A stretch of DNA of 64,000 nt from CAIQQQ01 sp040399685. GTDB taxonomy: Bacteria > Pseudomonadota > Alphaproteobacteria > Acetobacterales > Acetobacteraceae. Numbering within the stretch: position 1 is the stretch's first letter; the number at the start of each line of letters is the position of its first letter. The DNA is taken from positions 61,364-125,363 of the forward strand of contig JBBART010000014.1 in NCBI GenBank assembly GCA_040399685.1, given 5' to 3'. Of the stretch, positions 40,002-48,072 are shown piece by piece. A program made the position numbers and the translations under genes. A model generated the notes under the pieces. That model saw only the letters and a list, made by a program, of their open reading frames with translations. It did not search any database and had not been told where the DNA came from.

Positions 40002-40652
40002 ATGTCACGCTGGCTCGTCCTCGACCTCGACGGCACCCTGGTCGACTCTGTGCCAGATCTGGCATCCGCCCTCAACCGGCTGATGGCCAGCCGCGACATG
40101 GCGTCGTTCGACGCGCCCGCCGTGCAGGCCATGGTGGGCGATGGTGCCCGCGCCCTGGTGGAACGCGGCTTCGCCGCGCGCGGGGCCGTGATGGATGAGG
40201 CCGCCTACACCGCGTTCCTGGCCGACTACACCGAGAACGCGGCGGTGGACACAATTCCCTATCCCGGCGTGCGCGCCACGCTAGAAGCCCTGCGCGTTGC
40301 TGGCTGGACGCTGGCCATCTGCACCAACAAGCCCGAAATCCCCGCCCGCGCCCTGCTGCGCACGCTGGAACTGGACGGATTTTTCGCAGCCATCGGCGGC
40401 GGCGACACTTTCCCCACCCGCAAGCCGAACCCGGCGCATCTGCTGGCCACCCTGGCGGCCTGCGACGGCGACCCGGCCCGCGCGGTGATGGTGGGCGACC
40501 ACCACAACGACATTCACGCCGCCGCCGGCGCGGGCGTGGCCAGCGTGTGGGCAAGCTGGGGCTACGGCGTTGACGTGGACGGCGCCACCGCCAACGCCGC
40601 CACGTTCAGCGATCTGACAACGATCCTGGAATCACTCGTTCAGCCGTCGTAG
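40002..40652 (+). CDS. gph: Phosphoglycolate phosphatase (HAD family)
   Basis: A 216-residue HAD hydrolase that dephosphorylates 2-phosphoglycolate to glycolate. Motif I is DLDGTLVDS, with nucleophile Asp8 and acid Asp10; the Lys of motif III and the Asp pair of motif IV are in RKPNPAHLL and MVGDHHNDIHAA. The cap-domain length suits the Gph group. Its 3' end overlaps by 13 bases the end of the convergent PanE-like gene. Glycolate and glyoxylate metabolism also appear in its neighbours (oxalate genes), which supports a role in C2 metabolism. Other HAD phosphatase substrates cannot be excluded. Confidence 0.88.
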   Translation: MSRWLVLDLDGTLVDSVPDLASALNRLMASRDMASFDAPAVQAMVGDGARALVERGFAARGAVMDEAAYTAFLADYTENAAVDTIPYPGVRATLEALRVAGWTLAICTNKPEIPARALLRTLELDGFFAAIGGGDTFPTRKPNPAHLLATLAACDGDPARAVMVGDHHNDIHAAAGAGVASVWASWGYGVDVDGATANAATFSDLTTILESLVQPS

Positions 40653-41620
40653 CACCCAGCCGAGCGGGCACGCTGGCGCACCAGCGCCAGCACCGTCTCG
40701 CAATTCGGCATGGTCTGGCCCACGAAACCGCCCAATTCCACCACAGCACCCAACAACGCGTCGATCTCCATCGGCCGGCCGCGTTCCAGATCCTGCAACA
40801 TCGACGTTTTGTGAACGCCCACCTCGGCTGCGCCATCGATCCGCTTGTCCACCGAGATGGCGAACTTCACGCCCAACGCCTCCGCCACACCCTGCGCCTC
40901 CACCATCATCGCCCGGCAGATCGCCCGCAGATCCGGCCGGCCGGTCAGAATATCCAGCGTCGCCCCGGTCAGCGCCGAGATCGGGTTGAAGCAAAGATTG
41001 CCCCACAATTTCACCCAGATCTCATCGCGGATCTTCGGCCGGATCGGCGCCTTCAGGCCCGATGAGATCAGCAGCTTTGAAATCGCCTCGATGCGCGGCG
41101 AGCGGCTGCCATCCGGCTCGCCCAATGAAAAACGATCCCCGTAGGTGTGCTCGATCACCCCCGGCGCCACGACCTCCGCCGCCGGATACACCACGCAGCC
41201 AATCGCCCGCCACGGCGGCAGGATTTCCGACAGCCGCCCACCGGGATCAACGCTTTCAACCCGCTTGCCCCGATGCGGGCCATCCAGGCCATAGAAATAC
41301 CAATACGGCACGCCGTTCACCGCCGTGATCAGCGCCGAATCCTCATCCATCATGGACGCGATATCCTCCGCCGCCGCCGGCAGGGAATGCGCCTTCAGCG
41401 TGACGATGACGTAATCCTGCCGCCCCGCCTCGAACGCCGAACCTACGCAGCGCGGGCGCACATTGATGGTCTCGCCACCCGAATGCATTGTCACGCCATT
41501 CGCCTGCATCGCCGCCAGATGCGGCCCACGGGCGATGAACGTCACGTCCGCCCCCGCCTGCGCCAGCTTCACGCCCATCATGCCGCCGATGGCGCCGGCA
41601 CCGAAAATCGCAACCTTCAT
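40640..41620 (-). CDS. Ketopantoate reductase-family protein (candidate oxalyl-CoA reductase, PanE2-like)
   Basis: A 326-residue NAD(P)-dependent reductase of the ApbA/PanE family. The nucleotide-binding motif is IFGAGAIGGMMGVKLAQAGA at residues 5-24, and the catalytic Lys is in IRDEIWVKLWGNLCFNPISALTG. By family it would be 2-dehydropantoate reductase, but it is coupled (ATGA) to an oxalyl-CoA-synthetase-like gene and followed upstream by an OxlT-like antiporter. In Methylobacterium extorquens a PanE homologue (PanE2) reduces oxalyl-CoA to glyoxylate, and this context fits that role better. The function therefore remains open between the two. Confidence 0.85.
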   Translation of the reverse strand: MKVAIFGAGAIGGMMGVKLAQAGADVTFIARGPHLAAMQANGVTMHSGGETINVRPRCVGSAFEAGRQDYVIVTLKAHSLPAAAEDIASMMDEDSALITAVNGVPYWYFYGLDGPHRGKRVESVDPGGRLSEILPPWRAIGCVVYPAAEVVAPGVIEHTYGDRFSLGEPDGSRSPRIEAISKLLISSGLKAPIRPKIRDEIWVKLWGNLCFNPISALTGATLDILTGRPDLRAICRAMMVEAQGVAEALGVKFAISVDKRIDGAAEVGVHKTSMLQDLERGRPMEIDALLGAVVELGGFVGQTMPNCETVLALVRQRARSAGCYDG

Positions 41621-43140
41621 GCCGACAGCCCCAGCTTCGCGGCCAGGCCGATGCGCATCAGCTTGCCGGTGGCGCCCTTCGGAATTTCAGCCAGAAACAC
41701 GATCTTGCGCGGCACCTTGAACGCCGCCAGCCGCTCGCCGGCGAAATCGCGGATCGAATGCTCGTCCGCCACCGCGCCCTCACGCAGCACCACGGCAGCG
41801 GCCACCTCCTCGCCCAATTTCGGGTGCGGCATGGCGAAGGTCAGCACCTGCGCCACATCCGGGTGGTCCATCAGCACGTTGTCTACCTCCAGCGGCGACA
41901 CCTTCTCGCCGCCGCGATTGATGATCTCCTTCAGCCGGCCGGTCAGGCGCAGATAGCCCTCAGGGTCGAGATAACCCTCGTCGCCGGTGCGGAACCAGCC
42001 ATCGGTGAAGCCTTTGGCGTTTGCCTCCGGATTGTTCTCATACCCGGCGGTGACATTGCGGCCGCGAATGACGATCTCGCCCAGTTCGCCCGACGGCATC
42101 ATCTCGCCGCCCTCGCTCATGATCGCGATCTCCGGGCCAGCGGCGATACCGACCGAGCCGGGGAAATGGGCACGCGGCGGCAGCGGGTTGGAGGCCATCT
42201 GGTGCGCCGCCTCCGTCATGCCGTAGCTCTCGATCACCGGCACGTGGAACACGTCCTCCAACTCCATCATCACCTGCGGCGGCAGGGAGGCGGACGACGA
42301 GCGAATAAGCCGCAAACGGCCGCGCGCGATCAGATCCACATTCCGCCCGGCCAGGGTCAGCAGCGTCTGGTGCATGGTCGGCACCGCGGTGAACCAGGTG
42401 GGGCGCACCTCGTCATACGTGGCAAAGAACTTGAACGCGTTGAACCCCGGCGTGCAGGACACCGAAGCCCCGGCCGCGACGGAGGACAGCACCGCCGCGA
42501 TCAACCCGTGGATGTGAAACAGCGGCATGATGTTGAGGCACACATCATCCTGTGTCAGCGCCAGCGACACGCCGATATGCATGGCCGACGCCGTCACGTT
42601 GATCTGGCGCAACGGCACGATCTTGGGGCGAGAGGTGGTGCCCGACGTGTGCAGCACCAACGCGATATCCTGCGCCTCGGCCGTCCCCGGCAGGTCGGGC
42701 GTGCCCACAAGGTCGGATTCCAGCGAGAAGTCACCGGCTAGCTCACCCGGCACCAGTTCCACCACCGCAATGCCCTTGGCCGCCGCCACCGCGCGGGCCG
42801 GCGTGTCCATGCCCTGCATCACCACCAGGCATTTGGCGTTCAGATCCGAAAGATAAAAGTCGAACTCATCGGCCTTGTAGGCCGGGTTCAGCGGCGCCGT
42901 GGTGGCGCAGCACGCGACGGTGACGAACAGGGCCGCCATCTCCGGCCCGTTCGGCAGCACCATCGCCACCCTGTCGCCCCGCCCGATGCCCATGGCGTTC
43001 AGCTTCGCCACCGTCCGATCCGCCAGCGCCCGCAGGCCGCCATGGGTCAGCCACGGGCGGCCGGGGGCGCCGATGGCCGGCGCGTCATCGGCGCCGTGGG
43101 CGAGCAGTTCGGTCATGGTGTCGCAGCGGTAGTCGGTCAT
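41617..43140 (-). CDS. AMP-dependent CoA ligase, probable oxalate--CoA ligase
   Basis: A 507-residue adenylate-forming enzyme. The AMP-binding motif is LHTSGTTSRPK, with VIESYGMTEAAHQMASNP and LTGRLKEIINRGGEKVSPLEVD near the C-terminus; the last ~100 residues form the lid, ending with the catalytic Lys in PKGATGKLMRI. The arrangement and FYLSDLNAK-type segments resemble the Pcs60/AAE3 oxalyl-CoA synthetase group. The start is ATG 43140 (MTDYRCDTM), with GGAG at a good distance. It lies between the OxlT-like gene and the PanE-like gene, so activation of imported oxalate to oxalyl-CoA is the likely job. Substrate specificity is inferred from context. Confidence 0.8.
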   Translation of the reverse strand: MTDYRCDTMTELLAHGADDAPAIGAPGRPWLTHGGLRALADRTVAKLNAMGIGRGDRVAMVLPNGPEMAALFVTVACCATTAPLNPAYKADEFDFYLSDLNAKCLVVMQGMDTPARAVAAAKGIAVVELVPGELAGDFSLESDLVGTPDLPGTAEAQDIALVLHTSGTTSRPKIVPLRQINVTASAMHIGVSLALTQDDVCLNIMPLFHIHGLIAAVLSSVAAGASVSCTPGFNAFKFFATYDEVRPTWFTAVPTMHQTLLTLAGRNVDLIARGRLRLIRSSSASLPPQVMMELEDVFHVPVIESYGMTEAAHQMASNPLPPRAHFPGSVGIAAGPEIAIMSEGGEMMPSGELGEIVIRGRNVTAGYENNPEANAKGFTDGWFRTGDEGYLDPEGYLRLTGRLKEIINRGGEKVSPLEVDNVLMDHPDVAQVLTFAMPHPKLGEEVAAAVVLREGAVADEHSIRDFAGERLAAFKVPRKIVFLAEIPKGATGKLMRIGLAAKLGLSA

Positions 43141-43200
43141 GAGACTCTCCGTGAAGCACAGTCGGGACAAAAATCGGCGTGTCGCACAGGTGAGCGCGTC

Positions 43201-44550
43201 TTACGTCACAGGTAAAGCAGCGCCCGGCGACATGCGAGCCTGAGCCGAGGCAATGCGCTCCGCCGCCTTCTCCGCCATGGACCGGCGAATGAACGCCCGG
43301 CGCATCGGCTTCAGCACGAACATCCCCAGCACCGCCGCCAGAATATTCACCCCGGCGGCGGCATACAGCACGGCCATCCAATCGCCGGTGACGTCGCGCA
43401 GCACACTGGCGAACGGCACCAGCAGAACCGCCGTGCCCTTGGCGGTGTAGAGCATGCCGTAATTGGTGGCCGCGAACTTGCGCCCGAACGTGTCGCCGCA
43501 GGTGGCCGGGAACAGCGAGTAGATCTCGCCCCAGGCAAAGAACACCATGCCGGTCAGGATCACGAACATCACCGGGTCGTGCGCATACGCAATCAATGCA
43601 AAAATACCGATGCCTTCCAGCAGAAAGGCGATGAACATGGTGTTCTCCCGTCCGATCTGGTCAGACACCCACCCAAAGAACGGCCGCGTCAGCCCGTTCA
43701 GAACACGGTCGATCGACAATGCGAAGGTCAGCGCCGGCAAGGTGATCCACATCATCGTCACCGGCGTCTTGGCCACGCCGAAATCCACCGCGATCACCGC
43801 AAGCTGCGCCGTGGCCACCAGCCCGCCCGCGCCCACCAGCACGAACATCAGATACATCACCCAAAACACCGGCTCCCGCGCCACCTGTCCGGGGGTGTAG
43901 TCGCGCGTGATGTCATGCAGCCGCGAAGGCCGCGTGGCGTTCATGCCGCCCGGGGACAGCGGGGTGGAATGGCCGGAATCGATCCCCGGCGGCGTGCGCA
44001 GAACCAGCGCCACCAACGTCACCACAATCCCCTGCATCAGGCCGAAATACAAGAACGTCGCCTCATAGCCCGAGCTTGCGATCATGTTGGAAATGGGAAT
44101 AACGGTCACGGCTGAGCCAGCGCCGAACCCGGCCGCCGTGAGGCCCGCCGCCAGGCCGCGACGGTCTGGAAACCACTTCAAGGCGTTGCCCACCGTGGCG
44201 CCATACACGAACCCGGCGCCGATGCCGCCCACGGCCGCTGCCACGTAGAGAAAAGCCAGGCTGTCGGCAGTGCTGTTCATCACCCAGGAGGCGCCGATCA
44301 GCACGCCACCGGCGCCCACCGTCCATTTCGGGCCAACCCGATCAATGACGTAGCCTCCCAGCGGCAACAGCCAGGTTTCACAGATGACAAAAACCGTAAA
44401 CGCCCACTGGATCGCCGGACGGCCCCAGTGATGGGCCTGATCGATCGGCAGCACGAACAGCGTCCAGCCATATTGGAGGTTGGCGATCGTGATCATGCAG
44501 ACGATGCCGAGGATTAATTGTCCCCAACGCGATTTCAGTGCGGATATCAT
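43201..44550 (-). CDS. oxlT: Oxalate/formate antiporter family MFS transporter (OxlT-like)
   Basis: A 449-residue inner-membrane protein with about 12 membrane segments. The N-terminus SRWGQLILGIVCMITIANLQYGWTLFV is characteristic of the oxalate/formate antiporter group. Lys in the MLYTAKGTAVLL segment lies where the essential Lys355 of Oxalobacter OxlT sits; an Arg in the preceding helices (RVLNGLTRPFFGW) is also conserved. The start is ATG 44550 (MISALKSRWGQ), preceded at 10 bases by AGGAG; ATG 44586 lacks a site. It is the first gene of an oxalate cassette. In a cell without oxalyl-CoA decarboxylase it may act as an importer; the exchange partner is not known. Confidence 0.85.
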   Translation of the reverse strand: MISALKSRWGQLILGIVCMITIANLQYGWTLFVLPIDQAHHWGRPAIQWAFTVFVICETWLLPLGGYVIDRVGPKWTVGAGGVLIGASWVMNSTADSLAFLYVAAAVGGIGAGFVYGATVGNALKWFPDRRGLAAGLTAAGFGAGSAVTVIPISNMIASSGYEATFLYFGLMQGIVVTLVALVLRTPPGIDSGHSTPLSPGGMNATRPSRLHDITRDYTPGQVAREPVFWVMYLMFVLVGAGGLVATAQLAVIAVDFGVAKTPVTMMWITLPALTFALSIDRVLNGLTRPFFGWVSDQIGRENTMFIAFLLEGIGIFALIAYAHDPVMFVILTGMVFFAWGEIYSLFPATCGDTFGRKFAATNYGMLYTAKGTAVLLVPFASVLRDVTGDWMAVLYAAAGVNILAAVLGMFVLKPMRRAFIRRSMAEKAAERIASAQARMSPGAALPVT

Positions 44551-44601
44551 CGTTTGGGGGCTCCTGGATGAACGCGGGGACGTCATCAAATTAACATTTC
44601 G

Positions 44602-44616
44602 TTGTGCACTGCGCAA
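44602..44616. promoter_or_regulatory. Candidate operator/promoter of the oxalate cassette
   Basis: TTGTGCACTGCGCAA is a near-perfect 15-base interrupted palindrome about 50 bases upstream of the OxlT-like start. On the minus strand TTGCGC within it could serve as a -35, with TAATTT 17 bases on as a weak -10. Regulators of the GntR or LysR kind use sites of this shape; no regulator gene is adjacent. Confidence 0.35.
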
Positions 44617-44694
44617 TAATTTAACGTCTTAAATCGGCTGAAATTCGACATAATAAAACAATCAGATGCGGAAATTTGAAATGTTTGTCACGCC

Positions 44695-45336
44695 ATGAAG
44701 CGCGCCCGTCCCGCTGTTGCGCCACGACGTCGCCCCGGTCTGCACCTCGAACTGGCCCTGACCGGCCGCGTGGCGGGGCTTGATGAAGTCGGCCGTGGCC
44801 CTCTCGCTGGGCCCGTGGTCGCTGCCTGCGTGGTGCTGCCGCGCAAACTCCCCAAGGGGCTGGCCGACCTGCTCGACGATTCCAAGCGGCTCACCCCTGC
44901 CAGCCGCGCCCTTGCCTACGAAGCACTCCTGGTTTCTGACGCCCAGATTGGCGTGGGTGCGGCTTCGGTGGGGGAAATCTTGCGCCTCAACATCCTGCAG
45001 GCCAGCCTGCTCGCCATGCGCCGTGCCTTCAGCCGCCTGCACCCCGCCCCGGACGCTGCCCTGGTCGACGGCAACCGTGCGCCCGGCCTGCCGTGCCTCA
45101 CCGAATGCGTGATCGGCGGTGACGGTATCAGCCTGTCCATTGCCGCCGCCTCCATCGTGGCGAAAATCGTGCGCGACCGCGGCATGGCCCGCCTAGACGC
45201 CCGTTACCCGGGATATGGATGGACCGCCAACGCCGGATACGGCACTGTCACTCATCTCGAAGGCCTCGCCCGGCTGGGCATCACGCCTCATCACCGAACC
45301 GGTTTCGGGACGGTGCGGCGGATGATGGGCGGATAA
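44695..45336 (+). CDS. rnhB: Ribonuclease HII
   Basis: Removes RNA from RNA-DNA hybrids, including single ribonucleotides in DNA. It has 213 residues. The catalytic Asp-Glu pair is Asp30-Glu31 in GLDEVGRGPLAGPVVAA, with later acidic residues in DAALVDGNRAPGLP and ASIVAKIVRDR. It is followed by ccrM in the same direction, a conserved pairing in alphaproteobacteria. About 200 bases with GC-rich hairpins separate them, so ccrM probably has its own promoter. Confidence 0.95.
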   Translation: MKRARPAVAPRRRPGLHLELALTGRVAGLDEVGRGPLAGPVVAACVVLPRKLPKGLADLLDDSKRLTPASRALAYEALLVSDAQIGVGAASVGEILRLNILQASLLAMRRAFSRLHPAPDAALVDGNRAPGLPCLTECVIGGDGISLSIAAASIVAKIVRDRGMARLDARYPGYGWTANAGYGTVTHLEGLARLGITPHHRTGFGTVRRMMGG

Positions 45337-45391
45337 ACTCACCGTGTAGAAACCCCTGCCACCACAAGGAATTTCCTAAAACGAAAGGTGT

Positions 45392-45432
45392 CCAGAGGCC
45401 CTGCCTCTGGCGGGTGCAGGGCAGAGCCCTGC
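45392..45432 (+). terminator. Tandem GC-rich hairpins (REP-like), copy 2, after rnhB
   Basis: Hairpin A: CCAGAGGC (45392-45399) with GCCTCTGG (45403-45410), loop CCT. Hairpin B: GCAGGGC (45416-45422) with GCCCTGC (45426-45432), loop AGA, followed by a T-rich CGCTTTCTTC. The pair ends the rnhB transcript and is related in layout and in its GGC-CCT-GCC tip to the pair at 32514-32566. Confidence 0.7.
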
Positions 45433-45460
45433 CGCTTTCTTCCCCCATCCGCCCGCGCAC

Positions 45461-45517
45461 CGATTGACGCGGTCACGATTGACGTGGCCTCACAGGGGTT
45501 GTCACCATTCATATGAA
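45461..45517 (+). promoter_or_regulatory. Direct repeats and palindrome upstream of ccrM
   Basis: CGATTGACGCGG (45461-45472) and CGATTGACGTGG (45476-45487) are near-identical direct repeats 15 bases apart, each containing a TTGACG that could serve as a -35. A perfect palindrome TTCATATGAA (45508-45517) lies just before the start. ccrM expression is cell-cycle-controlled in other alphaproteobacteria; binding factors here are not identified. Confidence 0.35.
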
Positions 45518-45537
45518 CCCGGGAGCAGCCACTGCCA

Positions 45538-46620
45538 TTGGAGATCACGCGCGAACTGCCGCTGGACCAAATTCTACTGGGCGATGCTGTGCGCATGTTG
45601 CGCATGCTTCCCAGTGCCTCGGTCCATTGCGTGTTCGCCGACCCCCCTTACAATTTGCAGTTGCGCGGAGAGCTGCGTCGCCCGGACGACAGCCTGGTCG
45701 ACGGCGTGGACGACGATTGGGACAAGTTCAGCGACTACGCGGCCTATGACGCCTTCACGGTGGACTGGCTGACCGAATGCCGCCGCGTGTTGCGCAAGGA
45801 CGGCACGCTGTGGGTGATCGGCAGCTATCACAACATCTTCCGGATCGGCGCCATCCTGCAGGATCTCGGCTTCTGGATTTTGAACGATGTGGTGTGGCGC
45901 AAATCCAACCCCATGCCGAACTTCCGTGGCCGCCGCTTCACCAACGCGCATGAAACCCTGATCTGGGCCGCGCGGGGCCAGGACAGCCGCTACAAGTTCA
46001 ACTATCAGGCCATGAAATCGCTGAACGACGACCAGCAGATGCGCAGCGACTGGTTCATCCCGCTCTGCACGGGCGGCGAGCGCATGCGCAACGAGCACGG
46101 GCTGAAACTACACCCCACCCAGAAGCCGGAAGCCCTGCTGCACCGGATTTTGCTGTCCAGCACCCAGCCCGGCGACATCGTGTTGGACCCGTTCCTGGGC
46201 ACCGGCACCAGTGCCGCCGTGGCCCGCCGCCTGTCGCGCCACTACATCGGCATCGAGCGCCACCCGGCCTATGTGGAAGCGGCCCTCGGCCGCGTGCGCC
46301 GCGTGCGGCCGGTGGCCGATGACGGCGTGCTGACCACCCCCACCAAGCGCGAGCAGGTGCGCATTCCGTTCGGCAGCTTCGTGGAGAGCGGCACCCTTCC
46401 CGCCGGCACCACGCTGTATGACCGCATGCGCCGGACCACGGCCATTGTGGTGGCTGATGGTTCAATCCGCGTTGGCACCGCCCAAGGCTCGATCCACAAG
46501 ATGGGTGCGGAGGTGATGAACGCCCCGTCCTGCAACGGCTGGACGTTCTGGCATCTGGAACGAGACGGCGCCCTTGTGCCGATCGACGTGCTGCGCACGG
46601 AAATGAAGCCCGCGACCTGA
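45538..46620 (+). CDS. ccrM: Adenine-specific DNA methyltransferase CcrM (GANTC)
   Basis: Cell-cycle DNA methylase of alphaproteobacteria that methylates GANTC. It has 360 residues from TTG 45538; a stop lies a short way upstream, so the choice is narrow. The catalytic motif is DPPYN (residues 35-39), and the SAM-binding motif DPFLGTGTSAAVA lies near residue 217, the order of beta-class N6-adenine methylases. LHPTQKPEALLHRIL precedes it. The C-terminal ~100 residues (IRVGTAQGSIHKMGAEVMNAPSCNGW) form the extra CcrM domain absent from restriction-type enzymes. There is no neighbouring restriction gene, as expected for an orphan methylase. Confidence 0.93.
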   Translation: MEITRELPLDQILLGDAVRMLRMLPSASVHCVFADPPYNLQLRGELRRPDDSLVDGVDDDWDKFSDYAAYDAFTVDWLTECRRVLRKDGTLWVIGSYHNIFRIGAILQDLGFWILNDVVWRKSNPMPNFRGRRFTNAHETLIWAARGQDSRYKFNYQAMKSLNDDQQMRSDWFIPLCTGGERMRNEHGLKLHPTQKPEALLHRILLSSTQPGDIVLDPFLGTGTSAAVARRLSRHYIGIERHPAYVEAALGRVRRVRPVADDGVLTTPTKREQVRIPFGSFVESGTLPAGTTLYDRMRRTTAIVVADGSIRVGTAQGSIHKMGAEVMNAPSCNGWTFWHLERDGALVPIDVLRTEMKPAT

Positions 46621-46924
46621 CGCGACAGCCGCGCTCTCCAAGGCGTGGCGTCAGCCCTTGGAGGCAACCCAGGTTCGACTCCAGCAACGTGTCGTCCGGG
46701 CCAAACCCGAATGCCACAAGAACTGCGGACATACACGCCCGATAAAGTTCGAGCACCGGCCCAACCAAGAACGCGACATTCCGACAAACAACATTGATCC
46801 ATTATTTACATAATGTTACTGCGCGCGACACCACAAGGATGGTAGGACGCAACTTTAGAACAATGGCATTTAATGTTCTCTGCGAAATTTTTACTGCCGG
46901 TCGTGTGGGCAGAGCGAAGAGGCG
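46621..46924. other. 304-base gene-free stretch, AT-rich on its right side
   Basis: Lies between ccrM and the 3' end of tRNA-Lys. I see no credible coding region, only short shadow frames. The left third contains GGTTCGACTCC, which resembles a tRNA T-loop box, but the flanking CCAGG and CCAGC do not pair and no acceptor stem can be built. The right half (about 46785-46910) is notably richer in A and T than the surroundings and holds a weak inverted repeat AACATT...AATGTT (46792-46815). It could be the decayed end of an element once inserted beside the tRNA. Confidence 0.5.
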
Positions 46925-47000
<76 letters not shown>

Positions 47001-47077
47001 GCCTTTTCGCGGCGACTGTGGGAAGAAATCCACAGCGGAGCGGCTATGTAGCAACGTCGAACTGATTTGGAAAGGGC

Positions 47078-47093
47078 TAACCGCAATTGGTTA
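47078..47093. promoter_or_regulatory. Small inverted repeat between tRNA-Lys and livH
   Basis: TAACC (47078-47082) and GGTTA (47089-47093) form a 5-base inverted repeat around GCAATT, in the 118-base region that must hold both the tRNA-Lys promoter (minus) and the livH promoter (plus). No strong hexamers are recognised. Confidence 0.25.
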
Positions 47094-47118
47094 CGCGGCT
47101 TGCGCATAGCACCATCCC

Positions 47119-48072
47119 ATGATGGTAATGCAACATCGTGAGAGAATGGGAATCGGCTTGGCCTATGCGCTGCAACAACTGATCAACGGGGTCACCCTCG
47201 GCTTAATCTACGGGCTGATCGCCGTGGGCTACACCATGGTGTACGGCATCATCGGCATGATCAATTTCGCCCATGGCGACGTGTTCATGATCGGGGCCTT
47301 CCTGTCGCTGATCGCCCTCACGGCGCTCGCGGCCCTTGGAATCACCTCCGTGCCGCTGGCCCTGGCCATCACCCTCATCTTTGCTGCCGCCATCGCAGCG
47401 CTCTATGGCTGGGCGATCGAGCGGATCGCGTATCGGCCGTTGCGCGGGTCGTTCCGACTGGCGCCGTTGATCAGCGCCATCGGCATGTCCATCGCGCTAC
47501 AGAACTTCACGCAGGTGGCGCAGGGCGCGCGGGACAAGAATATCCCCGATATCCTGCCTGGTGGTTTCAACATCTTCGAGCAGGACGGCTTCGTGGTGCA
47601 GCTCACCTGGATGCAGATCGTCATTGCCGTCGTCACGCTGTCACTTCTGGCGCTGTTCACCTGGCTAGTGACCAAAACCTCCCTCGGCCGCGCCATGCGG
47701 GCGTGCGAGCAGGATATGAAAATGACGTCGCTGCTGGGCATCGATGTGGACCGCACCATCAGCCTCACATTCGTGATCGGCGCAGCTTTGGCCGCCGTCG
47801 CGGGCATGTTGTTCCTGATGTATTACGGATCGATCAATTTCTACATCGGCTTCAACGCCGGGGTGAAAGCCTTCACCGCGGCGGTGCTGGGCGGGGTGGG
47901 CAGCCTGCCGGGGGCGGTGATCGGTGGGCTGGCGATTGGGCTGATCGAGAGTTTCTGGTCCGGCTATGCCACCGTTGAATACAAGGATGTGGCGGCGTTT
48001 TCGGTGCTGATCATCGTGTTGATCTTCAGGCCCACCGGGCTGCTCGGGCGCGCGGACGTGGAGAAGGTATGA
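47119..48072 (+). CDS. livH: Branched-chain amino acid ABC transporter permease LivH
   Basis: Inner-membrane permease of 317 residues (slightly fewer if it starts later). The family start is clear at LAYALQQLINGVTLGLIYGLIAVGYTMVYGIIGMINFAHG. Later ALYGWAIERIAYRPLRGS and TAAVLGGVGSLPGAVIGG are conserved. ATG 47119 is used here, but ATG 47131 or 47146 are also possible because none has a good ribosome site. The gene overlaps livM by 4 bases. The set LivHMGF imports Leu/Ile/Val and related amino acids; no binding protein is in the operon, though a LivJ-type gene lies at 13014-14120. Confidence 0.94.
   Translation: MMVMQHRERMGIGLAYALQQLINGVTLGLIYGLIAVGYTMVYGIIGMINFAHGDVFMIGAFLSLIALTALAALGITSVPLALAITLIFAAAIAALYGWAIERIAYRPLRGSFRLAPLISAIGMSIALQNFTQVAQGARDKNIPDILPGGFNIFEQDGFVVQLTWMQIVIAVVTLSLLALFTWLVTKTSLGRAMRACEQDMKMTSLLGIDVDRTISLTFVIGAALAAVAGMLFLMYYGSINFYIGFNAGVKAFTAAVLGGVGSLPGAVIGGLAIGLIESFWSGYATVEYKDVAAFSVLIIVLIFRPTGLLGRADVEKV

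Noticed and set aside
46640..46700. tRNA-like GGTTCGACTCC box downstream of ccrM
   Set aside because: The T-stem bases do not pair and no acceptor or anticodon arm can be built, so it is not a tRNA or tmRNA.
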